Shown here piece by piece: positions 1 through 10,300 of a DNA stretch of 16,456 nt. The DNA comes from Saccoglossus kowalevskii. Lineage: Eukaryota > Hemichordata > Enteropneusta > Harrimaniidae. The translations under genes were made by a program, and so were the position numbers. How positions within the stretch are numbered: position 1 is the stretch's first letter; each line of letters opens with the position of its first letter. The DNA is taken from positions 239,534-255,989 of the forward strand of contig NW_003135352.1 in the NCBI RefSeq assembly GCF_000003605.2. The letters are read 5' to 3'. Below the pieces are notes generated by a model that worked only from the letters and a program-made list of their open reading frames with translations, was not told where the DNA came from and searched no databases.

Positions 1-3000
1 GGGTAATGTCTAATAACTTGGGGTAATGTCTAATTACCTAGGGTAATGTCTAATTACCTGGGGTAATGTCTAATAACTTGGGGTAATGTCTTATTACCTG
101 CGGTAATGTCTAATTACCTGGGATAATGTCTTATTACCTGGGGTAATGTCTCTCTACCTGCGGTAATGTCTAATCACCTGGGGTAATGTCTAATAACTTG
201 GGGTAATGTCTAATTACCTGGGGTAATGTCTAATAACTTGGGGTAATGTCTAATTACCTAGGGTAATGTCTAATTACCTGGGGTAATGTCTAATAACTTG
301 GGGTAATGTCTAATTACCTGGGGTAATGTCTAATAACTTGGGGTAATGTCTAATTACCTAGGGTAATGTCTAATTACCTGGGGTAATGTCTAATAACTTG
401 GGGTAATGTCTTATTACCTGCGGTAATGTCTCTCTACCTGCGGTAATGTCTAATTAGCTGGGGGTAATGTCTAATAACTTGGGGGTAATGTCTAATTACC
501 TGGGATAATGTCTAATAACTTGGGGTAATGTCTAATCACTTGGGTAATGTCTTATTACCTGGGGAATGTCTACTTACCTGGGTAATTTCTTATTACCTGG
601 GGTAATGTCTCTCTACCTGCGGTAATGTCTAATCACCTGGGGTAATGTCTAATAACTTGGGGTAATGTCTTATTACCTGGGGTAATGTCTAATTACCTGG
701 GATAATGTCTTATTACCTGGGGTAATGTCTCTCTACCTGCAGTAATGTCTAATCACCTGGGGTAATGTCTAATAACTTGGGGTAATGTCTAATTACCTAG
801 GGTAATGTCTAATTACCTGGGGTAATGTCTAATAACTTGGGGTAATGTCTTATTACCTGCGGTAATGTCTAATTACCTGGGATAATGTCTTATTACCTGG
901 GGTAATGTCTCTCTACCTGCGGTAATGTCTAATCACCTGGGGTAATGTCTAATAACTTAGGGTAATGTCTAATTACCTGGGGTAATGTCTAATAACTTGG
1001 GGTAATGTCTAATTACCTAGGGTAATGTCTAATTACCTGGGGTAATGTCTAATAACTTGGGGTAATGTCTTATTACCTGCGGTAATGTCTCTCTACCTGC
1101 GGTAATGTCTACTTACCTTGGGTAATGTCTAATAACTTGGGGTAATGTCTAATTACCTGGGGTAATGTCTAATAACTTGGGGTAATGTCTAATTACCTGG
1201 GGTAATGTCTAATAACTTGGGGTAATGTCTAATTACCTAGGGTAATGTCTAATTACCTGGGGTAATGTCTAATAACTTGGGGTAATGTCTTATTACCTGC
1301 GGTAATGTCTCTCTACCTGCGGTAATGTCTAATCACCTGGGGTAATGTCTAATAACTTGGGGTAATGTCTAATTACCTAGGGTAATGTCTAATTACCTGG
1401 GGTAATGTCTAATAACTTGGGGTAATGTCTTATTACCTGCGGTAATGTCTAATTACCTGGGATAATGTCTTATTACCTGGGGTAATGTCTCTCTACCTGC
1501 GGTAATGTCTACTTACCTTGGGTAATGTCTAATAACTTGGGGTAATGTCTAATTACCTGGGGTAATGTCTAATAACTTGGGGTAATGTCTAATTACCTGG
1601 GGTAATGTCTAATAACTTGGGGTAATGTCTAATTACCTAGGGTAATGTCTAATTACCTGGGGTAATGTCTAATAACTTGGGGTAATGTCTAATAACTTGG
1701 GGTAATGTCTAATTACCTGGGGTAATGTCTAATAACTTGGGGTAATGTCTAATTACCTGGGGTAATGTCTAATAACTTGGGGTAATGTCTAATTACCTAG
1801 GGTAATGTCTAATTACCTGGGGTAATGTCTAATAACTTGGGGTAATGTCTTATTACCTGGGGTAATGTCTAATTACCTGGGATAATGTCTTATTACCTAG
1901 GGTAATGTCTAATTACCTGGGGTAATGTCTAATAACTTGGGGTAATGTCTTATTACCTGGGGTTATGTCTAATTACCTGGGATAATGTCTAATTACCTGG
2001 GGTAATGTCTTATTACCTTGGGTAATGTCTAATAACTTGGGGTAATGTCTTATTACCTGGGGTAATGTCTTATTACCTGGGGTAATGTCTTATTACCTGG
2101 GGTAATGTCTAATAACCTGGGGTAATGTCTAATTACCTGGGGTAATGTCTAATAACTTGGGGTAATGTCTTATTACCTGGGATAATGTCTAATAACTTGG
2201 GGTAATGTCTAATTACCTGGGGTAATGTCTAATAACTTGGGGTAATGTCTAATTACCTGGGGTAATGTCTAATAACTTGGGGTAATGTCTAATTACCTGG
2301 GGTAATGTCTAATAACTTGGGGTAATGTCTAATTACCTGGGGTAATGTCTAATAACTTGGGGTAATGTCTAATAACTTGGGGTAATGTCTAATTACCTGG
2401 GGTAATGTCTTATTACCTGGGGTAATGTCTAATAACTTGGGGTAATGTCTAATTACCTGGGATAATGTCTAATTACCTGGGGTAATGTCTTATTACCTTG
2501 GGTAATGTCTAATAACTTGGGGTAATGTCTTATTACCTGGGGTAATGTCTTATTACCTGGGATAATGTCTTATTACCTTGGGTAATGTCTAATAACTTGG
2601 GGTAATGTCTAATTACCTGGGGTAATGTCTAATAACTTGGGGTAATGTCTAATTACCTGGGGTAATGTCTAATAACTTGGGGTAATGTCTAATTACCTGG
2701 GGTAATGTCTAATAACTTGGGGTAATGTCTAATTACCTGGGGTAATGTCTAATAACTTGGGGTAATGTCTAATAACTTGGGGTAATGTCTAATTACCTGG
2801 GGTAATGTCTAATTACCTGGGATAATGTCTTATTACCTGGGGTAATGTCTAATTACCTGGGATAATGTCTTATTACCTGGGGTAATGTCTAATAACTTGG
2901 GGTAATGTCTAATAACTTGGGGTAATGTCTAATTACCTGGGGTAATGTCTAATTACCTGGGATAATGTCTTATTACCTGGGGTAATGTCTAATAACTTGG

Positions 3001-3479
3001 GGTAATGTCTAATTACCTGGGGTAATGTCTAATAACTTGGGGTAATGTCTAATTACCTGGGGTAATGTCTAATAACTTGGGGTAATGTCTTATTACCTGG
3101 GGTAATGTCTAATAACTTGGGGTAATGTCTAATTACCTGGGGTAATGTCTAATAACTTGGGGTAATGTCTTATTACCTGGGGTAATGTCTAATAACTTGG
3201 GGTAATGTCTAATTACCTGGGGTTATGTCTAATAACTTGGGGTAATGTCTTATTACCTTGGGTAATGTCTTATTACCTGGGGTAATGTCTTATTACCTTG
3301 GGTAATGTCTAATAACTTGGGGTAATGTCTAATTACCTGGGGTAATGTCTAATAACTTGGGGTAATGTCTAATTACCTGGGGTAATGTCTAATAACTTGG
3401 GGTAATGTCTAATTACCTGGGGTAATGTCTAATAACTTGGGGTAATGTCTAATAACTTGGGGTAATGTCTAATTACCTG
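1..3479. repeat. 20-bp satellite array, about 174 copies, with higher-order structure
   Basis: The array is a continuous head-to-tail run of a 20-bp unit. The commonest forms are A, GGGTAATGTCTAATAACTTG, and B, GGGTAATGTCTAATTACCTG. Rarer forms are C (TCTTATTACC), D (TCTCTCTACC), a TAATCACC form and a GGGATAATG form. A and B often alternate, giving a 40-bp dimer, clearest in the right half. D occurs eight times, all before 1500. The unit length is not a multiple of three and each frame meets TAA or TAG quickly, so it is not coding. The array runs off the left edge, so its true size is unknown. It ends abruptly at 3479 next to a possible retroelement end. I do not recognise the family. Confidence 0.98.
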
Positions 3480-3551
3480 AACTATTATTTTATTAGAACA
3501 ATAAAACCGACCAGCCGTGAATAAAAAAACACTAATATGGAGAATAAAAAA

Positions 3552-3586
3552 CAGGACGTTTCGGGTTCAACCCTTCCTCAGCAAGT
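3552..3586 (-). other. Hammerhead-ribozyme-like hairpin
   Basis: On the minus strand the order is CTGAGGA (3581-3575), a GGG/CCC stem with a short loop, then GAAAC (3562-3558) followed by GTC. This matches the hammerhead core order of CUGANGA, stem II, GAAA and a GUC cleavage triplet. Because ACGT is self-complementary, a short stem III could form only between two copies. Against activity, the flanks that should form stem I pair poorly (one G-C pair, then mismatches), and the first stem II position would be an A-C mismatch. It may be a decayed ribozyme or an unrelated conserved hairpin. Confidence 0.3.
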
Positions 3587-3673
3587 GAACACAAGACAGA
3601 AAAACACCTCACTATAAAGCATACAAACACAATTAATGCCAGCTGGACTGAGTGTGCCAATTTTGAATATTAA

Positions 3674-3704
3674 GGATTGCTCATACCTGAGCCGAGAGGA
3701 ATCC
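3674..3704. repeat. Compound hairpin
   Basis: An outer pair of arms, GGATT and AATCC, encloses an inner perfect stem, GCTCA with TGAGC, around a 4-nt loop. A 7-nt asymmetric bulge separates the two stems. It lies about 90 bp from the hammerhead-like hairpin and is probably part of the same element. No function can be assigned. Confidence 0.5.
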
Positions 3705-3740
3705 TCACCATTTATATGTAAAATACCAGTAACAGTCTGT

Positions 3741-4224
3741 ACGCCATAATAGGGCGTGAGGGATAAATATCTTGGGTATTATTAGAGGAAGATAGTATTA
3801 AAAATCACATTCTTCAATAATAATTTTACGAATACATTGACTGAAAGCGTGGTAGGTAAGAACCAAAGCGATGCGAGTAGACTGCAAAGTGGGGGGTTGG
3901 TGTTAATGCATCATCCTGGTCTGTTTAATTTGTCAGCACTATAGCAGTTATTACTGACTCTTGTCAGTTTATTGTTCTATTATTTTAATAGTTTGATTAA
4001 TCTGGCAGCAATTTTTATTTTACAGTACATAAAGGATAAAATTTATGTGTGAAGATGTGGTCTGTTACTGATGCTCATCAATTTGTAATTGATGGCTGAC
4101 TGATGGCCATTTTATTTTTGGTTCCTCACCCGTTTCTAAGTCAGTTTCTACCCATAATTCAATGTCAAAGTCACGATAAACTTTAATAGCGTCATTGAAA
4201 ATGTCTTGTATTTATGTACTTCAG
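3741..4224. other. Non-coding stretch, no recognised gene
   Basis: This AT-rich sequence has no open frame of note. At 4091-4113 it contains a short dyad, ATGGCTGACTGATGGCCATT, nearly identical to the centre of the dispersed repeat seen at 11108-11555 and 13509-14011. It may be a worn fragment of that family. A run of six G residues lies near 3891. Nothing else is supported. Confidence 0.5.
4091..4113. repeat. Fragment of the 270-bp-unit dispersed repeat family
   Basis: The sequence TGGCTGACTGATGGCCATTT occurs here and, with one or two changes, at 11418-11442 and 13816-13839. The flanks match only weakly, so this is either a short relic or a conserved core by itself. Confidence 0.35.
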
Positions 4225-4378
4225 CTTGGAATGAATTGGAACACTATAGATCAAGAATTCATGTACCTCACAGTCGTGATAATTATATGCGCTGCTGCAG
4301 CATTAATTGTCAGAGTTGTATTGGTTATAACCATGGTGAAGGTATATCAAAACTTTGGAAAAGGGCTGAAAGAAAAAG
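4225..4378 (+). CDS. Candidate exon encoding a membrane segment (unidentified gene)
   Basis: An open stretch follows a plausible acceptor (ACTTCAG, ending 4224) and stops exactly at a strong donor (AAAAAG then GTAAGA, donor GT at 4379-4380). It would encode 51 residues plus one base. The order is a short polar segment with NWNTID, a hydrophobic run of about 25 residues (YLTVVIIICAAAALIVRVVL), and a basic tail QNFGKGLKEK. That is the layout of a single-pass or last membrane helix with a positive cytoplasmic side. A shorter version could begin after CTCACAG at 4274; it would be 105 bp and phase-symmetric. Beyond the donor the frame runs only to a stop at 4435. I do not recognise the family and found no partner exons in the window, so this remains a prediction. 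Confidence 0.35.
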
Positions 4379-7300
4379 GTAAGAAATGCTGCGAAAGACA
4401 GCATCTGTCATTGTCACTTTTCATCTGGGATGAATAATGAGATTTTGTTTAATTGAGTGAGATTATGTTGAAGATTCTCTTGAAACCGCGCTAACAAATC
4501 TTGAGACAGCAAAATGTCACATAGATTGGCATCCATATTTACAGTGAAACAGTTTTGAAATTTGAATACCATGAAATAAATTTTGAAACTCAATCATTAA
4601 ATCTAAATCTGATACTGAATACAAAATAAATCTGAATAAGATTTTAATCTCAGCAATTTTGTCCAAAATGGTGGCTTACACATACAATTTATAGTGAGTG
4701 ACTTTTCTGTTTTTATATAAATATTATTCTTTAATTCATAGAAAATTGTTTCTGAAAAAAAATTCATTGTTTTTTTCAAAATTGTGCTCATGTAAAAAAA
4801 AAAAAAAAAAAAAATTTGTTGCAACTCACGCGATGATCAAATATACAAATATATGTTTCATCCTAATAATTATATATAATTATGTAATATCACCAGGATC
4901 TTCATCAAATACCATTATCAAACGTAATAGCTCTCAATTCTGAGACCATTATATAACAATTTTTGTGACACCCACTTTTATACTGATTACGGTACTTCTG
5001 CCATTTCTGATAGATTTTGAATGATAATGTCGGCTCCACCATTCTCAAAAGAAAACATATTTGGTCATTACCGGTATTTGTTATGAGAATACGTTTCTTG
5101 ATTCTCAGACAGTGATGCGTTAAATTTTAACCATATAGAGCATGACCATGAATAATTAGGATCTCTTTTGAAAATTTTTCTGTGCTAAAGGGCAGGGGTC
5201 ATCCCTGTTGGCTACATGTGATTGAATAATGTTTGAATAAACAACACATTTGGCCAATGTTGCAATGTGCGGTATGGTACGCATATTGATTGCACACAGC
5301 CATGACTACCACCACACTTTTGTATCTGTAAACATATGGCTTTATATATGCCAAATACACACAGTGTGAAAAATATTCCACAATACAAACACTCTCTCGC
5401 TTTGATACGAACTTTCACAATATTCAAAATAGCTTTTGGAGAATGCCGGGAGCCTCTAATCCCGAAAAAGTCAAGAACCATGGCAACAAGATATGGGAGC
5501 ACTGACTAGAACCAAACTTCAAAGACCTTATTTATTCTTGTACTAATTCTGTAAGTTTATTTTACAATACTGTGTGGGTGTGCCATCCATCTTTAATTTT
5601 AAGTTGCTCATATCCGGAGATGATAATTTCTACTACTATTTTATGTTATATCGCCCTCGATGGTCTTGAAAAGACAATTTTGCTATTTTTCGCTGTAGTC
5701 AATATTTGTAATTTGATGATCTATGGACATTTTTATTCTAATATTAAAATGTTGTAGAATTCATGATTCTATTGGTTTATTAAATGCCTGGAATCTTAAA
5801 ATCATACTATTGTCTTCCAATGTTACAATGTTTAAATGATGATTTAAATTATTAATTATGAAAGATAAATATAGAATGTAAGATTTTAACCTTTATACCA
5901 TCAGAATTTTTTGGCAATTTTTTTTTTTATATTCTTCAATATTTCTGGGTATGAGCCCTAAATTTAGAGCCAACAGACAAAATTTGAGTTAGCTTTCAGT
6001 TTTTACTCCAAAAATTTGGCTGTTTTTGTCTCAATCTTCTGAAGGAAAGTGCCAACTATAAACTAGACTACATGTATCTTGTGCATTTGTGATGAAGAGA
6101 GGGAACTGCAAGTGGTGAAAAAGTTATATTTTTTGTGAACATACTTGTGGCTCATCATTCATTATTTGCCAAATCAGGCGAGATCTCACAAAGCACTGTA
6201 AATAAAATGACATCTGCACTTTTCTTTTACTACCCCATGTTCCTGATGAAATAGGGCGGGTCGGCTATTCATAAATTGTCCATTAGAAGAAATCGTAACC
6301 ATTTTCAAAGATTTGAACTATACTTTCATCATTGGTGACATGCAACATATAATTTGATATGGATGGCCGTATGAGGTGTTCAATGCATGGTTGAATAGAT
6401 GCTGGACAAAAAACTTTCATTTCTTTATAGCTCCTGCTATTTGGTTTTGCGGTATCACACCACTAACTGATAATGCGACATCAATCCCTTCCTATTACAT
6501 GCATTCCCTGCTTGTACTCATACTTTTCCATTTCTCACTAGCAAAACTGGCTTGTATTAAAATTTGGTGGTCATCACATCGCGCAATACAGAATTTGATA
6601 TGGCCTCATAGCGACAAATACAACAAGCGTAAAAATCATGTTTGTTTACATAGAATTTGAACATGCGCTTTAATTTGTTCAAGGTGTCGGAAACCAGATA
6701 CATTTGTCTATTTTTTACAAATCCCAGCTTTGTATGATTTTGACATTAAATGTGCTGTCGCAGAATTGAGTTTAGTTCTCTATCAATTCTTTTCATGAAT
6801 CGGCATATTACCGGGTAATCCCATAATTCACACAATTCCATGTATTTATGTACATTTATGCACTATTACCTTATTAGGAGGTGCAATGCTTTCATTAGAT
6901 GACCTTTGACATATATATGTTTTATTAGGCACAGTATGATATTTGACCGCCGCCAAATTGAAAGAAATTTAAGTAAAACAAACTCACGACATTATAAGAA
7001 AGAAAAAAATTTGTAGAATCTTGAGATCGAAGCTGGTGTAACCTCAAATAACACTTGTCAGTGTCCTCAACGTTGACCTTTTGTGGAGATGTAAATTCAT
7101 TCCTGAACAAAACTTTATTCGAAGTATGAGCTCAGCATGTCAGTTGCAAGATTGAAGCGTAGATTGGATAAAAGAACAGAGCATTAATTAGCCGATATTT
7201 TGTGGGCATACTGAGAATCTAACTGTGACATGTTACTGCCGGGAACACACGAGTGATTCAAGTCAATCGTGTCTGTCACAAAATTAGTGCATTCTGTGTA

Positions 7301-7597
7301 ACTAAATCATGGAATTGAGTTCTTCTGGAACAACACCACTCATGAATCATTCATTTAATTGTACGCATAAAATATTATACTAATTTATACAAAGCGCTGA
7401 CTAACTGCACATAATACTCGTGTTCTTACCACAGGCATCTCCTGTGCTAGCCAAACACACTAGAAAGTCAAACTGATCGTTATGGGCTCATTCAACCAGA
7501 AAATATGATATTCTGCTTTGATTTCCGCACAACTAAGCTAGCACACCACCAATGGCAAAGTTGGTGCGTTGAGTTCAATTTTAATAGTGAATTATGC
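4379..7597. other. Long AT-rich non-coding region
   Basis: Apart from a 21-base A run (4794-4814), I find no RNA gene, exon with convincing splice sites or clear repeat. Open frames of 60-96 codons occur (for example 5212-5502 minus, 5572-5757 plus, 6376-6660 plus). They lack domain-like sequence, show AT-biased low-complexity composition and overlap each other on opposite strands, as expected by chance in AT-rich DNA. The region could be intron or intergenic DNA. Confidence 0.5.
4794..4814. repeat. Poly-A tract, 21 bases
   Basis: This is an uninterrupted run of 21 A residues. It could be a decayed retroposon tail or a simple homopolymer. I see no target-site duplication or retroposon body beside it. 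Confidence 0.8.
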
Positions 7598-7783
7598 CTG
7601 TAAAATACTTTTATTCTTGCTTGGAATTTATTTTCACTGAATCATCCCTTCAGTGAAAATGAAACCTAGCGAACATGTTTTACATTCATATCGTCAAAAT
7701 TCAGTGAAAATAAATACCATACAAAACACTCAAAAAGTATTTTCAGTGAAAATTAATTCCAGCTAAAATAAAGTATTTTACAG
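7598..7783. mobile_element. Foldback (MITE-like) element with repeated inner motif
   Basis: Arms of about 40 bp at 7598-7640 and 7743-7783 are inverted copies with a few mismatches. The outer part reads CTGTAAAATACTTTTATT and the inner part ends ATTTTCACTGA. Two more TCAGTGAAAAT motifs lie between the arms, at about 7650-7660 and 7701-7711. The left arm can therefore pair with three partners. There is no coding sequence and no clear target-site duplication, and the outer border is approximate. This is typical of a non-autonomous DNA transposon relic. Confidence 0.65.
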
Positions 7784-10099
7784 TAACTGCCCCACCCTGG
7801 AGTGATTACTGCCTTCTATCAGTGCATTTGCAGAATTAACCTGACTTCTATTCAGCGTAATCTATCCAAACCATACACTCTACCTATCTCCTTAATTTTT
7901 TCCTATTGCAGCAACGTAAATGAAAGATACATGACAAAATAAAAATACGAAATATTACATTACAAAAGACAAAACACAGAAAAGTACAAACAGTGCAGCT
8001 GAACAAAGAAAGGATACATTAAGATTAATAACTAAACAAATTATATTAATTTAGTTTGTAATAGCATGCTATACCTACCCAGCAATTAATCTGTTGTTAT
8101 TTGTTACTCAAAATAACATTATTACGATGCACACCAACACAAATAAATGTAAATTTATGGGTGTTTTAGACTTGATTGCGTATGTGCATTAACAAGCATT
8201 AAATAGATTTTTTGTAGAAGTTGACTGTCGCGTATGCAACTAATTCTTTTCAACTTTAATATCAAGGATTTATGAGATAGGAGGGTATGCAAATGATATA
8301 TGTGACCAAGATGTGAAGCAAAGCGAAAAAGTCATGTGACTTGGGAGATTGGCACAAAATCAAGAGACATTTGCATTTCTAGAACTTCTTTTGCAAATTA
8401 GTGAGTCTGTGAAAGAACTGATTTTATGTAGATGTCAGACCGTCTTGGCAGTGTCCGTGCTTATGTTTACAAAACATGTGTTTACGTTTTTGAATGCATC
8501 AATATCTCACTAATTTTTCTTTTAACGCAATCGAATATTTTCTTACGACCACTGCGATCCGTGACACTATTATAAAAAGAAATACATTTGATAGATTCAC
8601 ACGCACGGAATGGGGTTGTTTTCAAATGCACTCAAAGCTCAATAGTTCACTTCTCGTGACATGTTCATCACATATGACTTTATACTTGGTTATAAAATTT
8701 GCATACCCTTATCTTAAATTCTAGGGTGCATCTAATTTTGTTGCATATTTTCTGATTATGTATTTAATTCTATATTATGTTACAGCAAATTTCTACATCT
8801 GTTATGACTGGAAGTACAATAGCATGAATAAACAAAGACCAGAATTATTAATTTTTGAAGATTTTCATAATCTAGCTGTTAATTTCACAACAATACCAGA
8901 CTACTTAACACTAAAACTATAAAAGATAGAGCTCTCATAAATTCATCTTCTTTCAGATTCTTCTGGAAATAAATAACATTTCTATACTTATTTTATTTAG
9001 GTTTACTTGATGTACATTATAATAATACTTTAATTGAATGGCATTCTTTAACGCTTTCAAGTTGAGCACCCTTGTCAACTTTTTACTCCAGCAACAAAAT
9101 GTTTGTGTAGTCTGCTCCTTCCAACATGAAATGTTGATAAAAATTGACAAACTTTTTGGTCAAAAATTGAAAGCAATATCTGAAATTTACCATATGGACC
9201 AAATGATGATAAAATTTTACAAAATGCAAAAATTTTTCACTGAATTTTGAGCAGGAAATTTCGAGCTATATAAACAGGGAACCTGATCCAGTAAAATAAA
9301 AATAATCTAAAAATGACCTCGTCATTGGATGATTGTGACATAATTATATCCCAGCTGAGATTACAGATTACATAATATGGTGAAAAGAAATATAATCCCT
9401 CCTCTCATTAATAATCTCATAATCTCTCATCTACAGCATATGGTATTAATTCAGCGGATGTGGATAAGAAGATGCTGGATCAGAACAACTTTCAATAGAA
9501 TGGCGATCAATAAATATTTAAAATAAGTATATTCCATGGTGATGTCATCAGAAACAAATGAAATTTACATCAGATATTGACCCCACATTGCTATGTACCA
9601 TACCCTAAGTTACAGCATGGAGGAAACAATATTTTTACCTCCATGATGACAGCTAGTATTTCTAAAATCCATTATATTCTTTATTCATATAATTTTTTTT
9701 TTAATTTGATAATTGGCAGGCATCCATGTTTAGGATCCAGCATGCAATAAATGCAATTTTTATTCATTTCAAAAAGTGAAAATATTATTTTTGCCAGGTA
9801 ATTTAAAATCATGTATAGTAATAATAATAATTATACATCTGTCACCGTAACGCCATAAGTTACAGCGTGCCGTAATTTTGCGGTATTTTACGGGATATTT
9901 TCATACTACCATATTAGGAAATGTGAATTCCAAATATGGAATAATTACGCGCGTAAGCGTCCTATAATAATAAAAACAAACATGGCTGCCACCAGGATTT
10001 GACTGGACTCCATACAAAGAAGTTCGCTGATTCTGTTCTAAACTTTTTGGATTTCGGCATTCCCATGATGTATCCTTGGTAGGAAAAGATGTATAATAA
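7784..10099. other. AT-rich non-coding region
   Basis: I see no supported gene. The frames at 8494-8724 (plus), 8953-9150 (minus) and 9038-9250 (plus) are short, without recognisable motifs, and the last two overlap on opposite strands. Small structures include a perfect 8-bp hairpin at 9616-9645 and (TAA)n runs near 9820. A CpG-containing patch (GTAATTACGCGCG style) lies around 9880-9965, just before an ATGGCTGCC motif. That patch might mark a promoter but nothing confirms it. Confidence 0.45.
9616..9645. repeat. Short perfect hairpin
   Basis: CATGGAGG and CCTCCATG form an 8-bp perfect stem around a 14-nt AT-rich loop. No terminator or RNA role is implied in this eukaryotic context. Confidence 0.55.
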
Positions 10100-10233
10100 T
10101 AAGGTCATTACGAAGATACCTCAAAGTATGCATTCAGACAGTATGATGTCGCATCGACCTCCGCTGTGCGTCGGTCGATACTGCCGCTGTACTGACTTTG
10201 TGCATACTTTGAGGTATCTTCGTAATAACCTTA
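10100..10233. mobile_element. Foldback MITE, 134 bp, with 33-bp terminal inverted repeats
   Basis: The outer 33 bp at each end (10100-10132 and 10201-10233) are inverted copies with one mismatch (GGTCATTA against GGTTATTA). The interior is also largely self-complementary (GCATCGACC against GGTCGATAC), so nearly the whole element folds into one long hairpin with a loop near 10160-10170. The flanks are the same 8-mer, TATAATAA (10092-10099 and 10234-10241). An 8-bp duplication would suit a hAT-type mobiliser, but the flank is simple AT sequence, so the duplication could be coincidental. The element has no coding capacity. Confidence 0.8.
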
Positions 10234-10300
10234 TATAATAATAATAATAACTTTATTACACTACTGAACCATCAGCGGGTTCAGTATGGTAAATAAAAAA
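10234..10300 (-). repeat. (TAA)n run and hairpin, possible LINE/SINE tail
   Basis: A run of TAATAATAATAA leads into CTTTATT and then a perfect 8-bp hairpin (ACTGAACC with GGTTCAGT, 10263-10285). Read on the minus strand this gives a hairpin, then AATAAAG and a TTA microsatellite, a common arrangement at the 3' ends of non-LTR retroelements and SINEs. No reverse transcriptase or tRNA-like head was found next to it. Confidence 0.35.

Larger units (their letters stand above)
3480..3740 (-). mobile_element. Possible 3' end of a retroelement (fragment)
   Basis: This single-copy stretch directly abuts the satellite. Read on the minus strand it contains two compact hairpins (3674-3704 and 3552-3586) and then an AT-rich tail with poly-T runs and AATAAAA close to the satellite border. 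The hairpin in which CTGAGGA is followed by a GGGTTGAACCC stem and GAAACG resembles structured motifs found near the ends of Penelope-like elements and retrozymes. No reverse transcriptase or endonuclease reading frame is present, so at most this is a terminal fragment. The element type is inferred and its borders are uncertain. Confidence 0.3.

Noticed and set aside
1-3479. CRISPR array or telomere repeat
   Set aside because: Units are contiguous with no spacers, and the 20-bp unit does not match any telomere type. Every unit joins the next directly.
1-3479. G-quadruplex array
   Set aside because: GGGG runs occur only once per 20 bp, leaving loops of about 16 nt, which is too long for a convincing stable quadruplex.
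5212-5502. 96-codon minus frame
   Set aside because: No domain, signal or splice context. It overlaps another minus frame (5199-5381) in a different register. Chance in AT-rich DNA is more likely.
6376-6660. 94-codon plus frame with a hydrophobic segment
   Set aside because: There is no recognisable family, its composition matches surrounding non-coding DNA and there are no clear splice sites.
6808-6821. ATTACCGGGTAAT as an isolated satellite unit
   Set aside because: It resembles the satellite junction but is only 13 bp, lacks the rest of the unit and is a palindrome that can arise by chance.
9970-10030. Promoter with YY1-like AACATGGCTGCC
   Set aside because: A single short motif near a small CpG-containing patch, with no first exon on either strand that I can support.
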